A DNA stretch of 64,000 nt from Asaia bogorensis (GCA_945897825.1 CAMDGX010000005.1:1-64000), one strand, 5' to 3'. Positions 1-12,811 are shown, counted from the first letter of the stretch. Notes: generated by a model from the sequence alone, not told the origin. Translations and numbers: made by a program.

Positions 1-206
1 TCGGCCACGGGATAGGCGCAGGAGGCGAACGGCTTGGGCGGGGCCTTCTCGATCTCGACCAGGCACATGCGGCAATTGCCGGCGACCGAAAGCCGGTCGT
101 GGTAGCAGAAGCGCGGCACTTCCTTGCCGGCGGCCTCGCAGGCCTGCAGCACGTTGGAGCCGGGCGGAACCTCGACCTCGATGCCGTCGACGGTGACCTT
201 CACCAT
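1..206 (-). CDS. nuoG: NADH-quinone oxidoreductase subunit G, N-terminal part
   Basis: This is the start of the large Fe-S subunit of respiratory complex I; the window edge cuts it after about 68 residues. The visible part is the N-terminal [2Fe-2S] ferredoxin-like domain. It has a cysteine in RFCYHDRLS, the pair in NCRMC, and a fourth in FASCAYP, which is the usual NuoG spacing for the N1b cluster. The ATG at 206 lies 5 nt after the nuoF stop, so it is the next gene of the same minus-strand nuo operon. The remainder, including further clusters and the molybdopterin-like domain, lies outside the window. Confidence 0.93.
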   Translation of the reverse strand, partial: MVKVTVDGIEVEVPPGSNVLQACEAAGKEVPRFCYHDRLSVAGNCRMCLVEIEKAPPKPFASCAYPVA

Positions 207-211
207 GACGC

Positions 212-1507
212 CTACTCCGCGGCCATGCGGGTGGCCCCGCGGGATTTGTATTGCTGGATGCGCTCCAGCATCACCGGGCGGAAATGCCGGATCAGCCCCT
301 GGATCGGCCAGGCGGCGGCATCGCCGAGGGCGCAGATGGTGTGGCCCTCGACCTGCTTGGTCACCTGCTCCAGCGTGTCGATCTCGTCCGGTTCGGCGCG
401 GCCCTGCACCATGCGGTTCATCACCCGCATCATCCAGCCGGTGCCCTCGCGGCAGGGCGTGCACTGGCCGCAGGACTCGTGCTTGTAGAAGGCCGAGAGG
501 CGGGCGATGGCGCGGATCACGTCGGTCGACTTGTCCATGACGATCACCGCGGCCGTGCCCAGGCCGGAGCGGACCTCGCGCAGGCTGTCGAAATCCATCA
601 GCACCGTGTCGCAGGTGGCTTTCGGCAGTAGCGGCACCGAGGCACCGCCAGGAATGACCGCCAGCAGGTTGTCCCACCCGCCGCGCACGCCGCCGGCGTA
701 TTTCTCGATCAGCTCGCGCATCGGGATGCCGAGTTCCTCCTCGACATTGCACGGCTTGTTCACGTGGCCGGAGATGCAGAACAGCTTGGTGCCGGCATTC
801 TTCGGACGTCCGAGGGCGGAGAACCAGGCCGCACCGCGGCGCAGGATGGTCGGCGCGACGGCGATGCTCTCGACGTTGTTCACCGTGGTGGGGCAGCCAT
901 ACAGGCCGACCGCCGCCGGGAAGGGCGGCTTCAGGCGCGGCATGCCCTTCTTGCCCTCGAGGCTCTCGATCAGCGCGGTTTCCTCGCCGCAGATGTAGGC
1001 GCCGGCGCCGCGATGCACGTAGCAGTCGAAATCCCAGCCCGAGCCGCAGGCATTCTTGCCGATCAGTCCGGCCTCGTACGCCTCGTCAACCGCCTGCTGC
1101 AAGTGCTTCGCTTCGTTGGTGAATTCGCCGCGCACATAGATGTAGCAGGCATGGGCGCCCATCGCGAAGGAGGCCAGGAGGCAGCCTTCGACCAGCTTGT
1201 GCGGGTCGTGGCGCAGGATGTCGCGGTCCTTGCAGGTGCCGGGCTCGGATTCGTCGGCGTTCACCACGAGGTAGTGCGGCCGGTCGCCAATCGCCTTGGG
1301 CATGAACGACCATTTCATGCCGGTGGGGAACCCTGCCCCGCCGCGGCCGCGCAGCCCGGAGGCCTTCATCTCCTCGATGATCGCGTCGCGCCCGCGTTCG
1401 ATGATCGCCTTGGTGCCGTCCCAGTCGCCGCGCGCGCGCGCGCCTGCAAGCCGCCAGTCGTGCACGCCGTAGAGGTTGGTGAAGATCCGGTCCTGGTCGC
1501 TCAGCAT
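212..1507 (-). CDS. nuoF: NADH-quinone oxidoreductase subunit F (NADH/FMN-binding)
   Basis: The 51-kDa-type subunit oxidises NADH and passes electrons through FMN to the N3 cluster, in the peripheral arm on the cytoplasmic side. It has 431 residues, normal for the family. The glycine-rich nucleotide/FMN motif [13 protein letters not shown] lies near residues 54-66. The C-terminal [4Fe-4S] set is SCGQCTPC followed by a cysteine in HTICALGD. The ATG at 1507 is 4 nt from the nuoE stop, showing tight operon packing. No abnormal residue or truncation is seen. Confidence 0.97.
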   Translation of the reverse strand: MLSDQDRIFTNLYGVHDWRLAGARARGDWDGTKAIIERGRDAIIEEMKASGLRGRGGAGFPTGMKWSFMPKAIGDRPHYLVVNADESEPGTCKDRDILRHDPHKLVEGCLLASFAMGAHACYIYVRGEFTNEAKHLQQAVDEAYEAGLIGKNACGSGWDFDCYVHRGAGAYICGEETALIESLEGKKGMPRLKPPFPAAVGLYGCPTTVNNVESIAVAPTILRRGAAWFSALGRPKNAGTKLFCISGHVNKPCNVEEELGIPMRELIEKYAGGVRGGWDNLLAVIPGGASVPLLPKATCDTVLMDFDSLREVRSGLGTAAVIVMDKSTDVIRAIARLSAFYKHESCGQCTPCREGTGWMMRVMNRMVQGRAEPDEIDTLEQVTKQVEGHTICALGDAAAWPIQGLIRHFRPVMLERIQQYKSRGATRMAAE

Positions 1508-1511
1508 GGTG

Positions 1512-2150
1512 CTATTGCGCCTTCTCGAACGTCAGCGTGGTCAGCGTGATCGGCCCGCCCTCGGGTGCGGAAGTCTGGCGGCCGGCCATCGAGCCCGGTT
1601 TGGGAATCTCGCCGCGCTTCAGCGCCTCGATCAGCGCCTTGGTTTTCTCGGCGTCCATGTCCTCGTAGAAATCGTCGTTCACCTGCAGGATCGGCGCGTT
1701 CACGCAGGCGCCGAGGCATTCCACCTCGGTCATGGTGAACAGGCCGTCGGGCGAGACTTCCTTCCACCCCTTCAGCCCCGTCGCGCTGCGGCAGGCGGCC
1801 ACCACCTCGTCGGACCCCCGCAGCCAGCAGGGCGTGGTGGTGCAGAGCTGGAGGTGGAACTTGCCCACCGGCGCCGTGTTGAACATCAGGTAGAAGGTGG
1901 CGACCTCGTACACGCGGATCGGCGGCATATCGAGGATGCGGCCGATCTCGTCCATCGCCTTCACCGGCACCCAGGCACTGTCGGTCTGCCGGCCCATCTG
2001 GCGCTGGGCGATCCACAGCAGGGGCAGCACCGCGCTGGCCTGCTTGCCGGGCGGATATTTGGCGATCGTTGTCGCGATCTCCGCCTGGCTTTCGGCGTCG
2101 AAGGCGAAGCTGGCGGGCTGGACGAAGGCGGCGGGCGTGTGTTCGGCCAT
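1512..2150 (-). CDS. nuoE: NADH-quinone oxidoreductase subunit E (24-kDa-type)
   Basis: NuoE carries the N1a [2Fe-2S] cluster in a thioredoxin-like fold and pairs with NuoF in the NADH dehydrogenase module. The chosen ATG at 2150 gives 212 residues starting MAEHTPAAF, in line with alphaproteobacterial NuoE. The four cluster cysteines are in CTTTPCW and in [12 protein letters not shown] short Gly/Pro-rich C-terminal tail follows the cluster domain. The much longer open frame upstream only reads through nuoD in another frame and is not part of this gene. nuoD ends 5 nt upstream. Confidence 0.95.
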   Translation of the reverse strand: MAEHTPAAFVQPASFAFDAESQAEIATTIAKYPPGKQASAVLPLLWIAQRQMGRQTDSAWVPVKAMDEIGRILDMPPIRVYEVATFYLMFNTAPVGKFHLQLCTTTPCWLRGSDEVVAACRSATGLKGWKEVSPDGLFTMTEVECLGACVNAPILQVNDDFYEDMDAEKTKALIEALKRGEIPKPGSMAGRQTSAPEGGPITLTTLTFEKAQ

Positions 2151-2155
2151 CGGGA

Positions 2156-3358
2156 TTACCTGTCGATCTCGCCGAACACGATGTCCAGCGACCCGATGAT
2201 CGCCACCGCGTCGGCCAGCATGTGCCGCTTGCTGAGGAATTCGGTCGCCTGCAGATGGGCGAAGCCGGTCGGGCGGATCTTGCAGCGGTACGGCTTGTTG
2301 GTGCCGTCGGCCACCAGATAGACGCCGAACTCGCCCTTGGGCGACTCGACCGCGGTGTAGGTCGCGCCCGCCGGCACGTGGTAGCCCTCGGTGAACAGCT
2401 TGAAGTGATGGATCAGCGCTTCCATCGAGCGCTTCATCTCCGCGCGCGTCGGCGGCGTGATCTTGTTGTCGAGCACCTTCACCGGGCCGGGCTTCATGCG
2501 CGCCAGGCACTGCTTGATGATGTCGGCACTCTCGCGCATCTCCGCCACCCGCATCAGGTAACGGTCGTAGCAGTCGCCGTTGCGGCCAACCGGCACCTTG
2601 AAGTCGAGCTGGTCGTACATCTCGTAGGGCTGCGACCGGCGCAGATCCCACGGCACGCCCGAGGCGCGCAGGCATGGGCCGCTGAAGCCCCAGGCAAGCG
2701 CATCCTCCGGCCCGATCACGCCGATATCGACGGTGCGCTGCTTCCAGATGCGATTGTCGGTCAGCAGGGATTCGAGGTCGTCGACGAATTTCGGGAAACC
2801 CTGCACCCATTCGCCGATGCGCTCCTCCAGCCCGGCCGGAAGGTCCTTGGCCACGCCGCCGGTGCGGAAATAGTTCGCATGCAGCCGCGCACCAGACGCC
2901 GCCTCGTAGAACTCCATCAGCTTTTCGCGCTCCTCGAAGCCCCAGAGCGACGGCGTGATGGCGCCCACGTCGAGCGCGTAGGTGGTGAGGTTCAGCAGGT
3001 GGTTGAGGATGCGGGTGATCTCGCTGAACAGCGTGCGGATCCATTTCGCCCGCTCCGGCGCCTCGATGCCAAGCAGCTTCTCGGTGGCCAGCGCGAAGGC
3101 GTGCTCCTGGCTCATCGGGCTGACGTAATCCAGCCGGTCGAAATACGGCATCGCCTGGATGTAGGTCTTGTACTCGATCAGCTTCTCGGTGCCGCGGTGC
3201 AGCAGGCCGATATGCGGGTCGGCACGCTCGACCACCTCGCCGTCCATTTCCAGGATCAGGCGCAGCACGCCATGGGCCGCAGGGTGCTGCGGGCCGAAAT
3301 TGATGGCGTGGCTGTCGATCTCGACCGTCTTCTTCGTCGGCCCCTCGGTCTCGCTCAT
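2156..3358 (-). CDS. nuoD: NADH-quinone oxidoreductase subunit D (49-kDa-type)
   Basis: NuoD is the 49-kDa-type subunit that forms the quinone-binding pocket with NuoB; it descends from the large subunit of NiFe hydrogenases but lacks the metal cysteines. It has 400 residues. The N-terminal [14 protein letters not shown] motif near residues 20-33 contains the conserved histidines that contact quinone. The start codon overlaps the end of nuoC by 4 nt (ATGA), indicating translational coupling. nuoC and nuoD are separate genes here, as in most alphaproteobacteria, not a CD fusion. Confidence 0.97.
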   Translation of the reverse strand: MSETEGPTKKTVEIDSHAINFGPQHPAAHGVLRLILEMDGEVVERADPHIGLLHRGTEKLIEYKTYIQAMPYFDRLDYVSPMSQEHAFALATEKLLGIEAPERAKWIRTLFSEITRILNHLLNLTTYALDVGAITPSLWGFEEREKLMEFYEAASGARLHANYFRTGGVAKDLPAGLEERIGEWVQGFPKFVDDLESLLTDNRIWKQRTVDIGVIGPEDALAWGFSGPCLRASGVPWDLRRSQPYEMYDQLDFKVPVGRNGDCYDRYLMRVAEMRESADIIKQCLARMKPGPVKVLDNKITPPTRAEMKRSMEALIHHFKLFTEGYHVPAGATYTAVESPKGEFGVYLVADGTNKPYRCKIRPTGFAHLQATEFLSKRHMLADAVAIIGSLDIVFGEIDR

Positions 3359-4011
3359 GGCGCGCCCTCCAGCTTGCGCGGCGGCACCTTCTCGTCACCG
3401 GGCAGCGTCGTCATCGCCTCCCACGGCGAGAGGAAGTCGAAGTTGCGGAAATCCTGGGTCAGCTGCACCGGCTCGTACACCACCTGGCCGCGCTCGGGGT
3501 CGTAGCGGACCTCGACATAGCCGGTGAGCGGGAAGTCCTTGCGCAGCGGATGCCCCTCGAAGCCGTAGTCGGTCAGGATGCGGCGCAGATCGGGCTGCCC
3601 GGAGAACACGATGCCGAACAGGTCCCAGGCCTCACGCTCCCACCAGGTCGCCACCGGCCAGATCGTGTGCACCGACGGCACCGCGGTCGACTCGTCGGTC
3701 GCGACGATCACCCGCAGGCGCTGGTTCAGCGTGACCGACAGGAGGTTGTAGACGACGTCGAAGCGCTTGGCCCGTTGCGGCCAGTCGACGCCGCAGATGT
3801 CCATCACCTGTTCGAAGGCGCAATCCTCGCGGTCGCGCAAGGCCGTCATGAGCGCCTGCAGCGACTCGAGCTCGGCCGTGACAACCACTTCGCCGTAGTG
3901 GATCGCAACGCCGGTGACACCGGGCAGCCCGGCCACGGTGGCGGACAACACCTGGATCGGGGTGGGCGGGGGAACCGGCGCGACCTCGCCCACGTCTGTC
4001 TCGTCAGCCAC
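3355..4011 (-). CDS. nuoC: NADH-quinone oxidoreductase subunit C (30-kDa-type)
   Basis: NuoC is the 30-kDa-type peripheral-arm subunit, with no cofactor, that sits against NuoD. The 218-residue protein has the family signature near residues 128-155 ([20 protein letters not shown] followed by [15 protein letters not shown]). An N-terminal stretch of about 15 acidic and proline-rich residues precedes the domain. The start overlaps the 3' end of nuoB by 8 nt and the stop overlaps the nuoD start. Both fit one continuous complex I transcript. Confidence 0.96.
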   Translation of the reverse strand: MADETDVGEVAPVPPPTPIQVLSATVAGLPGVTGVAIHYGEVVVTAELESLQALMTALRDREDCAFEQVMDICGVDWPQRAKRFDVVYNLLSVTLNQRLRVIVATDESTAVPSVHTIWPVATWWEREAWDLFGIVFSGQPDLRRILTDYGFEGHPLRKDFPLTGYVEVRYDPERGQVVYEPVQLTQDFRNFDFLSPWEAMTTLPGDEKVPPRKLEGAP

Positions 4012-4555
4012 GAAGGATGGTCCCCGTGCGGTTGATCTTCTTCTGCAACTGCATGATCCCGTAGACCAGCGCCTCGGCCGTCGGCGGGCAGCCGGGCACG
4101 TAGATGTCCACCGGCACCACGCGGTCGCAGCCGCGCACCACGGAGTAGGAGTAGTGGTAGTAGCCGCCGCCGTTGGCGCAGCTGCCCATGCTGATCACCC
4201 AGCGCGGCTCCGGCATCTGGTCGTAGACCTTGCGCAGGGCGGGGGCCATCTTGTTGGTCAGCGTGCCGGCCACGATCATCACGTCGGACTGCCGCGGCGA
4301 GGCGCGCGGGATCACGCCCATGCGGTCCAGGTCGTAGCGCGGCATGTAGGCGTGGATCATCTCCACGGCGCAGCAGGCCAGGCCGAAGGTCATCGGCCAC
4401 AGGCTGCCGGTGCGCGCCCAGTTCACCAGCTTGTCGAGGTTGGCGACGACGAAGCCCTTGTCCTCGATCTCGCCGGTGATGCCCTTGATCACCGCGTCCT
4501 GCGTCGGCCCGGGCGGAAGCACGCCGCCGGGCGGGATTGTCTGGATGCCACTCAT
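4004..4555 (-). CDS. nuoB: NADH-quinone oxidoreductase subunit B (N2 cluster)
   Basis: NuoB holds the terminal [4Fe-4S] cluster N2 that reduces quinone. The tandem cysteines of N2 are in [10 protein letters not shown], with the other ligands in [11 protein letters not shown] and [11 protein letters not shown]. The ATG at 4555 ([11 protein letters not shown]) is preferred because a purine-rich GGGAGAG lies upstream; this gives 183 residues. A further in-frame extension to 4660 would read through the spacer behind nuoA and is unlikely. It is cytoplasmic, at the membrane-arm junction. Confidence 0.95.
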   Translation of the reverse strand: MSGIQTIPPGGVLPPGPTQDAVIKGITGEIEDKGFVVANLDKLVNWARTGSLWPMTFGLACCAVEMIHAYMPRYDLDRMGVIPRASPRQSDVMIVAGTLTNKMAPALRKVYDQMPEPRWVISMGSCANGGGYYHYSYSVVRGCDRVVPVDIYVPGCPPTAEALVYGIMQLQKKINRTGTILRG

Positions 4556-4606
4556 GCCACTCTCTCCCGCACCAGGATTCCGCAGCGCGCCCGCGCTTTT
4601 GCCACC

Positions 4607-4636
4607 CGCGTCATTCCCACCAGCGTCATTCCCAAT
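4607..4636. repeat. 15-bp tandem duplication at the nuoA stop codon
   Basis: GCGTCATTCCCA occurs twice on the plus strand with a 15-nt period. On the coding strand the unit repeats Trp-Glu-stop in frame, so the nuoA terminator codon is followed by a second W-E-stop. The copy lies in the nuoA-nuoB spacer. It is probably a replication-slippage duplication with no effect beyond a backup stop. Confidence 0.7.
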
Positions 4637-4991
4637 CGAGCGCACCCTTGCGCCACTCATAGATGAAGCCGACCGTCAGGACGCCAAGGAACGCCAGCAT
4701 CGACAGGAAGCCGAACACCCCGATGTCGCCCAGCGTCACCGCCCAGGGGAACAGGAACGCCACCTCCAGGTCGAAGATGATGAACAGGATGGCCACCAGG
4801 TAGAACCGCACGTCGAACCGGCGCCGCGCGTCGTCGAACGCCTCGAAACCGCACTCATAGGCCGAAAGCTTCTCCGCATAGGGCTTCTGCCGCGCGGCCA
4901 GCAGCGAGCCGCCGACCATGGCGATCGCGATCACCGCCGCGATGCCCATGAACACCAGGATGGGGAAGTATTCGAACAACAGCGGCGACAT
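4626..4991 (-). CDS. nuoA: NADH-quinone oxidoreductase subunit A
   Basis: NuoA is a small membrane-arm subunit of complex I and here the first gene of the nuo operon. The ATG at 4991 ([12 protein letters not shown]) gives 121 residues, the standard length. Three hydrophobic segments are visible near residues 8-30, 62-82 and 88-110. Between the first two lies the conserved loop [12 protein letters not shown], with its functional Cys and acidic residues. The last codons and stop are duplicated directly downstream as a 15-bp in-frame tandem repeat. Confidence 0.95.
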   Translation of the reverse strand: MSPLLFEYFPILVFMGIAAVIAIAMVGGSLLAARQKPYAEKLSAYECGFEAFDDARRRFDVRFYLVAILFIIFDLEVAFLFPWAVTLGDIGVFGFLSMLAFLGVLTVGFIYEWRKGALDWE

Positions 4992-5199
4992 CCAACCCGA
5001 TCCTTCCCTGCCGGCGCGGCAACGACCTGCGCCCGGCGTGGGGAAATGCCGCGGCGCAGCGCGGCCGGACATTACCCGCAACCGTCCCCGTCTGCCATAG
5101 GGGGCGGGCGGCGATTTTCAATATTCGATCCGCGAACAGGCGAACCGCCCGTGACCGAGGCCACGAGGCACAAAGGCGATAGGAGGTAGGGAAACTGGC

Positions 5200-5276
<77 letters not shown>

Positions 5277-5436
5277 ATCCAGCGAGGCCCGGCGTTTAGA
5301 GGCTGGTGGCCCCTGCGTCAAGCGACCTTGGCGCCGAATTCGACATTTCCCTGCCTCCCGCCACGCAATGCGGCGACATGGCATGGGACGCACCTTTGCG
5401 AACCCCGTGGACATCCGCGGAGCACGCGCCGGGGAA

Positions 5437-5508
5437 TGGGCGGTGACGGGTTCGAACCGCCGACCCTCTCGGTGTAAACGAGACGCTCTACCGCTGAGCT
5501 AACCGCCC
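5437..5508 (-). tRNA. tRNA-Val (anticodon TAC)
   Basis: A minus-strand cloverleaf has acceptor GGGCGGT/ACCGCCC, D arm AGCTCAGCGGTAGAGC, anticodon stem TCTCG/CGAGA around loop TTTACAC, and T loop GTTCGAAC. The anticodon TAC and discriminator A give tRNA-Val. The CCA end is not encoded, unlike in the neighbouring tRNA-Asp 160 nt away. The spacer between the two tRNAs shows no gene. Confidence 0.94.
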
Positions 5509-5584
5509 GCCTCGTGGTGACGGCTCCGACGGCTCATGTCGCCGGCGCCGCACCACCAAGCCTGGATCCCGAAGCATGATCCAC

Positions 5585-5609
5585 CCAACACCTGCGCAGC
5601 AGGCGTTGG
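5585..5609 (-). terminator. stem-loop downstream of hup
   Basis: An 11-bp inverted repeat (CCAACRCCTGC paired with GCAGGCGTTGG, one G-U on the minus strand) with a 3-nt loop starts about 12 nt after the HU stop codon. There is no U-run after the stem, so it could be a transcript-end stabiliser rather than a strong intrinsic terminator. Confidence 0.5.
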
Positions 5610-5620
5610 CGACCGCCCTG

Positions 5621-5893
5621 CTAGCCCAGGGCGTCCTTCAGCCCCTGGCCGGGCTTGAACCGCACCGAGGTCGACTCGGCAATGGCGATCGTGTCGCCGG
5701 TGCGCGGATTGCGCCCCGTGCTGGCCTTGCGCGTGGCCGTGGCGAAGGTGCCGAAGCCGACCAGGCGGACATCCTCGCGCTTCTTGAGCGCCTCCTCGAT
5801 GGCGCCCAGAACGGCATCCACCGCCTCGCCGGCCTTTGCCCGGCTCAGCTCCGTTCGTTCGGCGACCGCCGCAATCAGTTCACTCTTGTTCAC
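5621..5893 (-). CDS. hup: DNA-binding protein HU
   Basis: This is a small nucleoid-associated protein that bends DNA as a dimer. A GTG start at 5893 (MNKSELIAAVAERTEL) gives 90 residues, exactly the HU length. The upstream AAGGGGA serves as a ribosome site, and a longer frame to 6001 has no HU homology. The DNA-binding arm is visible as GRNPRTGDTIAIAES near residues 55-70, followed by VRFKPGQGLKDALG. It sits just downstream of lon in the same direction, the usual lon-hup order, with a terminator-like hairpin between them. Confidence 0.95.
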   Translation of the reverse strand: MNKSELIAAVAERTELSRAKAGEAVDAVLGAIEEALKKREDVRLVGFGTFATATRKASTGRNPRTGDTIAIAESTSVRFKPGQGLKDALG

Positions 5894-6063
5894 CCCTGTC
5901 CCCTTGCCTGGCTGTCTTCTTCTTCGGGGAACCGCGACTCGCGGCTCCCTCCCCGACGGGACACTAAAGACACCACGCGGCACGGGCAACGATCCGCGCA
6001 AGGCTCATGGCAGTCATGTGTCATGAACCGGAGGGCGCGATTGCCCCGGTCCCACGACGAAGA

Positions 6064-6088
6064 GCCCGCCAAGGATGCCTTGGCGGGC
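6064..6088 (-). terminator. perfect hairpin after lon
   Basis: An 11-bp perfect GC-rich stem (GCCCGCCAAGG with its complement) around a 3-nt loop lies 33 nt after the lon stop, in the 227-bp lon-hup spacer. On the minus strand it is followed by TCTTCGT, a weak pyrimidine tract. It is likely an intrinsic terminator separating lon from hup. Confidence 0.7.
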
Positions 6089-6120
6089 GTTCGTTGTCGT
6101 GCCGCCGCGTAGAAATCCGC

Positions 6121-8676
<2,556 letters not shown>

Positions 8677-8810
8677 CAAATGACCTCCATAGGGACAGTC
8701 GGTACGCAGACCGCCCCAACCATGGGCACGGGCCGCATCCCCCAGCGCGACGTTCGGACCAAGCCGCCATGGCGGCCCTGGGTCAGAGGCTGAACCGGCA
8801 GGTACGTCGG

Positions 8811-8840
8811 GATATCGTCATGCCCCGCGCATGTCGCAAG
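8811..8840 (-). promoter_or_regulatory. possible heat-shock-type promoter for lon
   Basis: On the minus strand CTTGCG is followed 17 nt later by CGATATC, about 135-165 nt upstream of the lon ATG. This loosely resembles a sigma-32 promoter (CTTG then CCATAT-like), which would be expected for lon. The match is partial and the distance long. The rest of the 249-bp clpX-lon spacer shows no gene. Confidence 0.25.
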
Positions 8841-8910
8841 GCCGTGAGGTGTCGACGGGGGTGCCGCAATGGCGGCATCCGTCGCACCCCTGTCGCGCCG
8901 GCCGCGCGGG

Positions 8911-8933
8911 CCTGACCCCTTGAAGGGATCAGG
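8911..8933 (-). terminator. hairpin overlapping the clpX stop
   Basis: CCTGA and CCC arms pair with GGG and TCAGG around TTCA on the minus strand, with one G-U pair inside the stem. The hairpin covers the clpX stop codon. It has no U-tract and may only be a weak terminator or a 3'-end stabiliser. Confidence 0.35.
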
Positions 8934-10182
8934 CGCTCGTCTCGCTGGCCTTCTTGCCATACAAATACAAGGGGTTGGCCCGGCTTTCGGCCACTTCCCG
9001 GTTGATCACCACTTCCTCGACCCCGTCCAGGCTCGGCAGGTCGAACATCGTCGACAGCAGGATCTGCTCCATAATCGAACGCAGGCCGCGCGCACCGGTC
9101 TTGCGCTGGATCGCCCGGCGCGACACCGACGACAGGGCATCCTCGGTGAAGCTGAGCTTCACGCCCTCCATCTCGAACAGCCGCCCATACTGCTTGATCA
9201 GCGCGTTCTTCGGCTTGGTCAGGATCTCGATCAGCGCCGCCTCGTCCAGGTCCTCCAGCGTCGCCACCACCGGCAGGCGCCCGATGAACTCCGGGATCAG
9301 CCCGAACTTCAGCAGGTCCTCCGGCTCCACTTCGCGCAGCACCGCACCCTGCCGCCGCTCCTCGGGCGCACGGACCTCGGCGCCATAGCCGATGCCCGCA
9401 CCCTTGCCGCGGCCGGAGATGATCTTGTCCAGCCCCGAGAAGGCACCGCCGCAGATGAACAGGATGTTGGTGGTATCGACCTGCAGGAACTCCTGCTGCG
9501 GATGCTTGCGCCCGCCCTGCGGCGGCACGGAGGCTACGGTGCCCTCCATGATCTTCAGCAGCGCCTGCTGCACGCCCTCACCCGAAACATCCCGCGTGAT
9601 CGACGGGTTGTCGGACTTGCGGCTGATCTTGTCGACCTCGTCGATATAGACGATGCCGCGCTGCGCCCGCTCCACGTTGTAGTCGGCCGCCTGCAGCAGC
9701 TTGAGGATGATGTTCTCCACATCCTCGCCCACATACCCCGCTTCGGTCAGCGTGGTCGCATCGGCCATGGTGAACGGCACGTCGAGAATGCGGGCCAGGG
9801 TCTGGGCGAGCAGCGTCTTGCCCGACCCGGTCGGCCCCAGCAGGAGGATGTTGCTCTTGGCGATCTCGACGTCGTTGTTCTTCGCCCCGTGCGCCAGGCG
9901 CTTGTAATGGTTGTGCACCGCCACGCTCAGCACGCGCTTGGCATGCTGCTGGCCGATCACGTAGTCGTCCAGAACCTTACAGATTTCCTTGGGCGTCGGA
10001 ACGCCATCGCGCGACTTCACGAGGTGCGTCTTGTGCTCCTCGCGGATGATGTCCATGCACAACTCGACGCATTCGTCGCAGATGAACACCGTCGGGCCCG
10101 CGATGAGCTTCCGCACCTCGTGCTGGGACTTGCCGCAGAACGAGCAATAGAGGGTGTTCTTCGAGTCACCAGACTTGCTCAT
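8929..10182 (-). CDS. clpX: ATP-dependent Clp protease ATP-binding subunit ClpX
   Basis: ClpX is an AAA+ unfoldase that feeds substrates such as ssrA-tagged proteins to ClpP. It has 417 residues. The N-terminal zinc-binding domain has Cys13, Cys16, Cys35 and Cys38. Walker A is GPTGSGKT near residue 116, Walker B is VYIDEVDKI, and an IGF-type loop for ClpP contact is expected in the AAA+ domain. It lies downstream of clpP in the same direction with a spacer of about 200 bp. This is the common tig-clpP-clpX-lon-hup order. Confidence 0.97.
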   Translation of the reverse strand: MSKSGDSKNTLYCSFCGKSQHEVRKLIAGPTVFICDECVELCMDIIREEHKTHLVKSRDGVPTPKEICKVLDDYVIGQQHAKRVLSVAVHNHYKRLAHGAKNNDVEIAKSNILLLGPTGSGKTLLAQTLARILDVPFTMADATTLTEAGYVGEDVENIILKLLQAADYNVERAQRGIVYIDEVDKISRKSDNPSITRDVSGEGVQQALLKIMEGTVASVPPQGGRKHPQQEFLQVDTTNILFICGGAFSGLDKIISGRGKGAGIGYGAEVRAPEERRQGAVLREVEPEDLLKFGLIPEFIGRLPVVATLEDLDEAALIEILTKPKNALIKQYGRLFEMEGVKLSFTEDALSSVSRRAIQRKTGARGLRSIMEQILLSTMFDLPSLDGVEEVVINREVAESRANPLYLYGKKASETSA

Positions 10183-10381
10183 GCGCCCTCCTCTCCCGCA
10201 ATCGCGGGCACGCTCGGCCTCAAGTCTAGCCCCCGGCCGGCAAGCGGGACAAGAACCCCGCCAACTGCCCGGCTCCGGGAGCCATCGTCATCCTGCCGCA
10301 CCAACCCGCCAGGCAGGTGCGCGGATGCAATGCACGCCGCATGCCAGCGCCCCATCGTCAATGGCGCCGATCCCGGCCCGC

Positions 10382-11026
10382 TCAGGGTCGCGCATCCGGG
10401 TCGACGGCGGGCGGGCGATTCTCCACCACCTGGTCCACCAGCCCGAACTCCCGGGCCTCCTCGGCGGACATGTAGGTGTCGCGCTCCAGCTTGCGCTCGA
10501 TCGCCTCGATCGGCTGGCCGGTGTGGCGGACATAGATGCCGTTCAGCAGCGCCCGCGTCTTGAGGATCTCGCGCGCCTGGATCTCGATGTCCGTCGCCTG
10601 GCCCTGCGCGCCGCCCGACGGCTGGTGCACCATGATCCGCGAATACGGGAGCGCGAACCGCTTGCCCGCGGCCCCAGCCGTCAGCAGCAGGCTGCCCATC
10701 GAGGCCGCCTGGCCGATGCACACGGTGGACACGGGGCAGCGGATGTACTGCATCGTGTCGTAGATCGCGAGGCCGGCCGACACCACGCCACCCGGCGAAT
10801 TGATGTAGAACGAGATCTCCTTGCCCGGGTTCTCGCTCTCCAGGAACAGCAGCTGCGCGCAGATCAGCGAGGCCACCCCGTCATAGACCGGGCCGGTCAG
10901 GAAGATGATCCGTTCCTTCAACAGGCGCGAATAGATGTCGAAGGCCCGCTCGCCCCGCGCGGTCTGCTCGACCACCATGGGAACCAGAGCGTTGTTGTAG
11001 ACGTCTACGGGATCACGATCCCACAT
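10382..11026 (-). CDS. clpP: ATP-dependent Clp protease proteolytic subunit ClpP
   Basis: ClpP is the serine peptidase that forms the tetradecameric degradation chamber. The ATG at 11026 ([12 protein letters not shown]) gives 214 residues. The catalytic triad is Ser109 in GQAASMGS, His134 in MVHQPSGG and Asp183 in ERDTYM, matching the E. coli numbering with an offset of 11. A longer frame to 11170 adds an Arg-rich stretch unlike ClpP and is rejected. The spacer to trigger factor upstream is about 220 bp. Confidence 0.97.
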   Translation of the reverse strand: MWDRDPVDVYNNALVPMVVEQTARGERAFDIYSRLLKERIIFLTGPVYDGVASLICAQLLFLESENPGKEISFYINSPGGVVSAGLAIYDTMQYIRCPVSTVCIGQAASMGSLLLTAGAAGKRFALPYSRIMVHQPSGGAQGQATDIEIQAREILKTRALLNGIYVRHTGQPIEAIERKLERDTYMSAEEAREFGLVDQVVENRPPAVDPDARP

Positions 11027-11246
11027 GTTCTCGAACCTTCCGATGCTGGCGCCACGCCCCGACCGAACGGGCCGGATGCCCCCAAGGCCCCGACCGCGAC
11101 GCCGGAGCCACGACGACCGACACAACCACGATAACGACCGCACGTTAAGTAGGCACGAACGCCACCGCACGCCAGGGCGGCAGGCGGGTGGCGCCGCGTC
11201 GGGTCAGGGCGGCGCCCGGCGCGCGGCTGCCACCCTTGTCCTGGCC

Positions 11247-12581
11247 TCAGGCCGCCGCGCTGGCCTCGGGCTCCTTGGCCAGCTCCTCAGGCGTCACGTC
11301 CTGCACCGTCACCTTCGCCAGCTCGAGGATGAAGTCGACCACCTTCTCCTCGAAGATCGGCCCACGCAGAGTCTCGGCCACGTTCGGGTTCTTGCGGAAC
11401 AGGTCCATGATCTGCTGCTCCTGCCCCGGGTAGCGCGAGGCTTCGGCGCGCATCGCACGGGCCATCTCGTCCGGGGTGACGATGATGTCCTTGCTGCGCC
11501 CGATCTCGGCGAGAAGAAGCCCCAGGCGCACGCGCCGGTCGGCGATCGCCTTGTACTCGGCCTTCAGCGTCTCCTCGTCCTTCGTCTTGTCCTCATCGTC
11601 GACCTGGCCGTTCTTGCGGTCCTGCTCCAGCCGCTGCCAGATCGCGTCGAACTCGCCCTGCGCCATGCTCTCGGGAATCGGGAAGCTCGCCTGCCCGGCC
11701 AGCGCGTCCAGCAGCTGGCGCTTGATGCGCATGCGGCTGATCTGGTCGTATTCGCGCTGGATCTGGCCGCGGATCAGGTCCTTCATCTCGTCCAGCGTCT
11801 CGAAGCCGAACTTCTTGCCCAGCTCGTCATCGATCGCCGGCACCACCGGCTGCTTCAGCGTCTTGGCCGTGATGTCGAACGTGGCTTGCTTGCCCGCCAG
11901 CTCCGCCGCCCCGTACTCGGCCGGGAACGTCACGGTGATGGTCTTCGCCTCGCCCGGGGACATGCCCTCGAGCTGCTCGGTGAAGCCCGGGATGAAGCCG
12001 TCGCCGCCGACCTCGATGTCCATGTCCGTCGCGGCGCCGCCCTGGAACGGCTCGCCATCCAGCTTGCCGACGAAGTCGCAGGTCAGCACCTCGCCCTTGG
12101 CCGCCGGCCGCGCCTCGGCCACCGCGACCATCTCCCGCGCCCGCGCCGCCATCTGCTCGAGCGCCTTGCCGACGGCCTCGTCGTCCGGCACGGCCTTCAT
12201 GCGCGTCAGCTCGATCGTGGCGAAATCCGGCATGGCGATGTCCGGCATCAGCTCCAGTTCGACCTTGAACTCCAGGTCCTGGGCCTCCTCCAGCTTCACC
12301 ACCTCCACCTTCGGCTGGGTCGCGGCGCGCAGCCCGCGATCGCTCAGCACCTGGCGGGTCGCGTCATTGACGCTCTCTTCCAGCACCTCGGCCATCACGG
12401 CGCTGCCGAAGCGGGTGCGAACCACCCCCATCGGCACCTTGCCGGGGCGGAAGCCCGGCAGCTTCACCGTCTTGCCCAGCTCGGCCAGCCGGTTGGTGCG
12501 CTTGCCCTCGATGTCGGCCGCGGGCACGACGATCGAATAGCCGCGCTTCAGCCCCTCGGAAAGCGTCTCGGTGACCTGCAT
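11247..12581 (-). CDS. tig: trigger factor (ribosome-associated chaperone)
   Basis: Trigger factor is a peptidyl-prolyl isomerase and holdase at the ribosomal exit tunnel. The start ATG at 12581 (MQVTETLSEGLKRG) gives 444 residues. The order is an N-terminal ribosome-binding domain with GFRPGKVP at residues 43-50, then an FKBP-type domain around residues 155-240 (DFVGKLDGEPFQGG, FIPGFTEQLEGM), then the helical C-terminal domain. The longer open frame upstream crosses a tRNA gene and is not coding. It has the same direction as clpP-clpX-lon. Confidence 0.97.
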   Translation of the reverse strand: MQVTETLSEGLKRGYSIVVPAADIEGKRTNRLAELGKTVKLPGFRPGKVPMGVVRTRFGSAVMAEVLEESVNDATRQVLSDRGLRAATQPKVEVVKLEEAQDLEFKVELELMPDIAMPDFATIELTRMKAVPDDEAVGKALEQMAARAREMVAVAEARPAAKGEVLTCDFVGKLDGEPFQGGAATDMDIEVGGDGFIPGFTEQLEGMSPGEAKTITVTFPAEYGAAELAGKQATFDITAKTLKQPVVPAIDDELGKKFGFETLDEMKDLIRGQIQREYDQISRMRIKRQLLDALAGQASFPIPESMAQGEFDAIWQRLEQDRKNGQVDDEDKTKDEETLKAEYKAIADRRVRLGLLLAEIGRSKDIIVTPDEMARAMRAEASRYPGQEQQIMDLFRKNPNVAETLRGPIFEEKVVDFILELAKVTVQDVTPEELAKEPEASAAA

Positions 12582-12667
12582 GTGTCGGAAATCCTCGTCC
12601 ATCCAGCCGCTTGCGCGGCGTTCCTCTCGTGGTCCAGGCTTGGCCTGCGGCCATTCCCGGGGCGGCG

Positions 12668-12752
12668 TGGTGCGGGCGAAGGGACTTGAACCCCCACGGC
12701 TTGCGCCACCAGAACCTAAATCTGGCGTGTCTACCAGTTTCACCACGCCCGC
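12668..12752 (-). tRNA. tRNA-Leu (anticodon TAG)
   Basis: This is a class II tRNA with a long variable arm on the minus strand. The acceptor is GCGGGCG/CGCCCGC, the anticodon stem CCAGA/TCTGG encloses loop TTTAGGT, the variable arm follows as TGGCGCAAGCCG, and the T loop is GTTCAAGTC. The anticodon TAG reads CUN Leu codons. The discriminator is A and CCA is encoded (12668-12670). It lies 87 nt upstream of tig. Confidence 0.95.
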
Positions 12753-12811
12753 AGCCGCGCCCAGGCTCGCTGCAACCGTGAGCGCGCGGCTTTAGCGCAC
12801 CCGCGCCCCCG

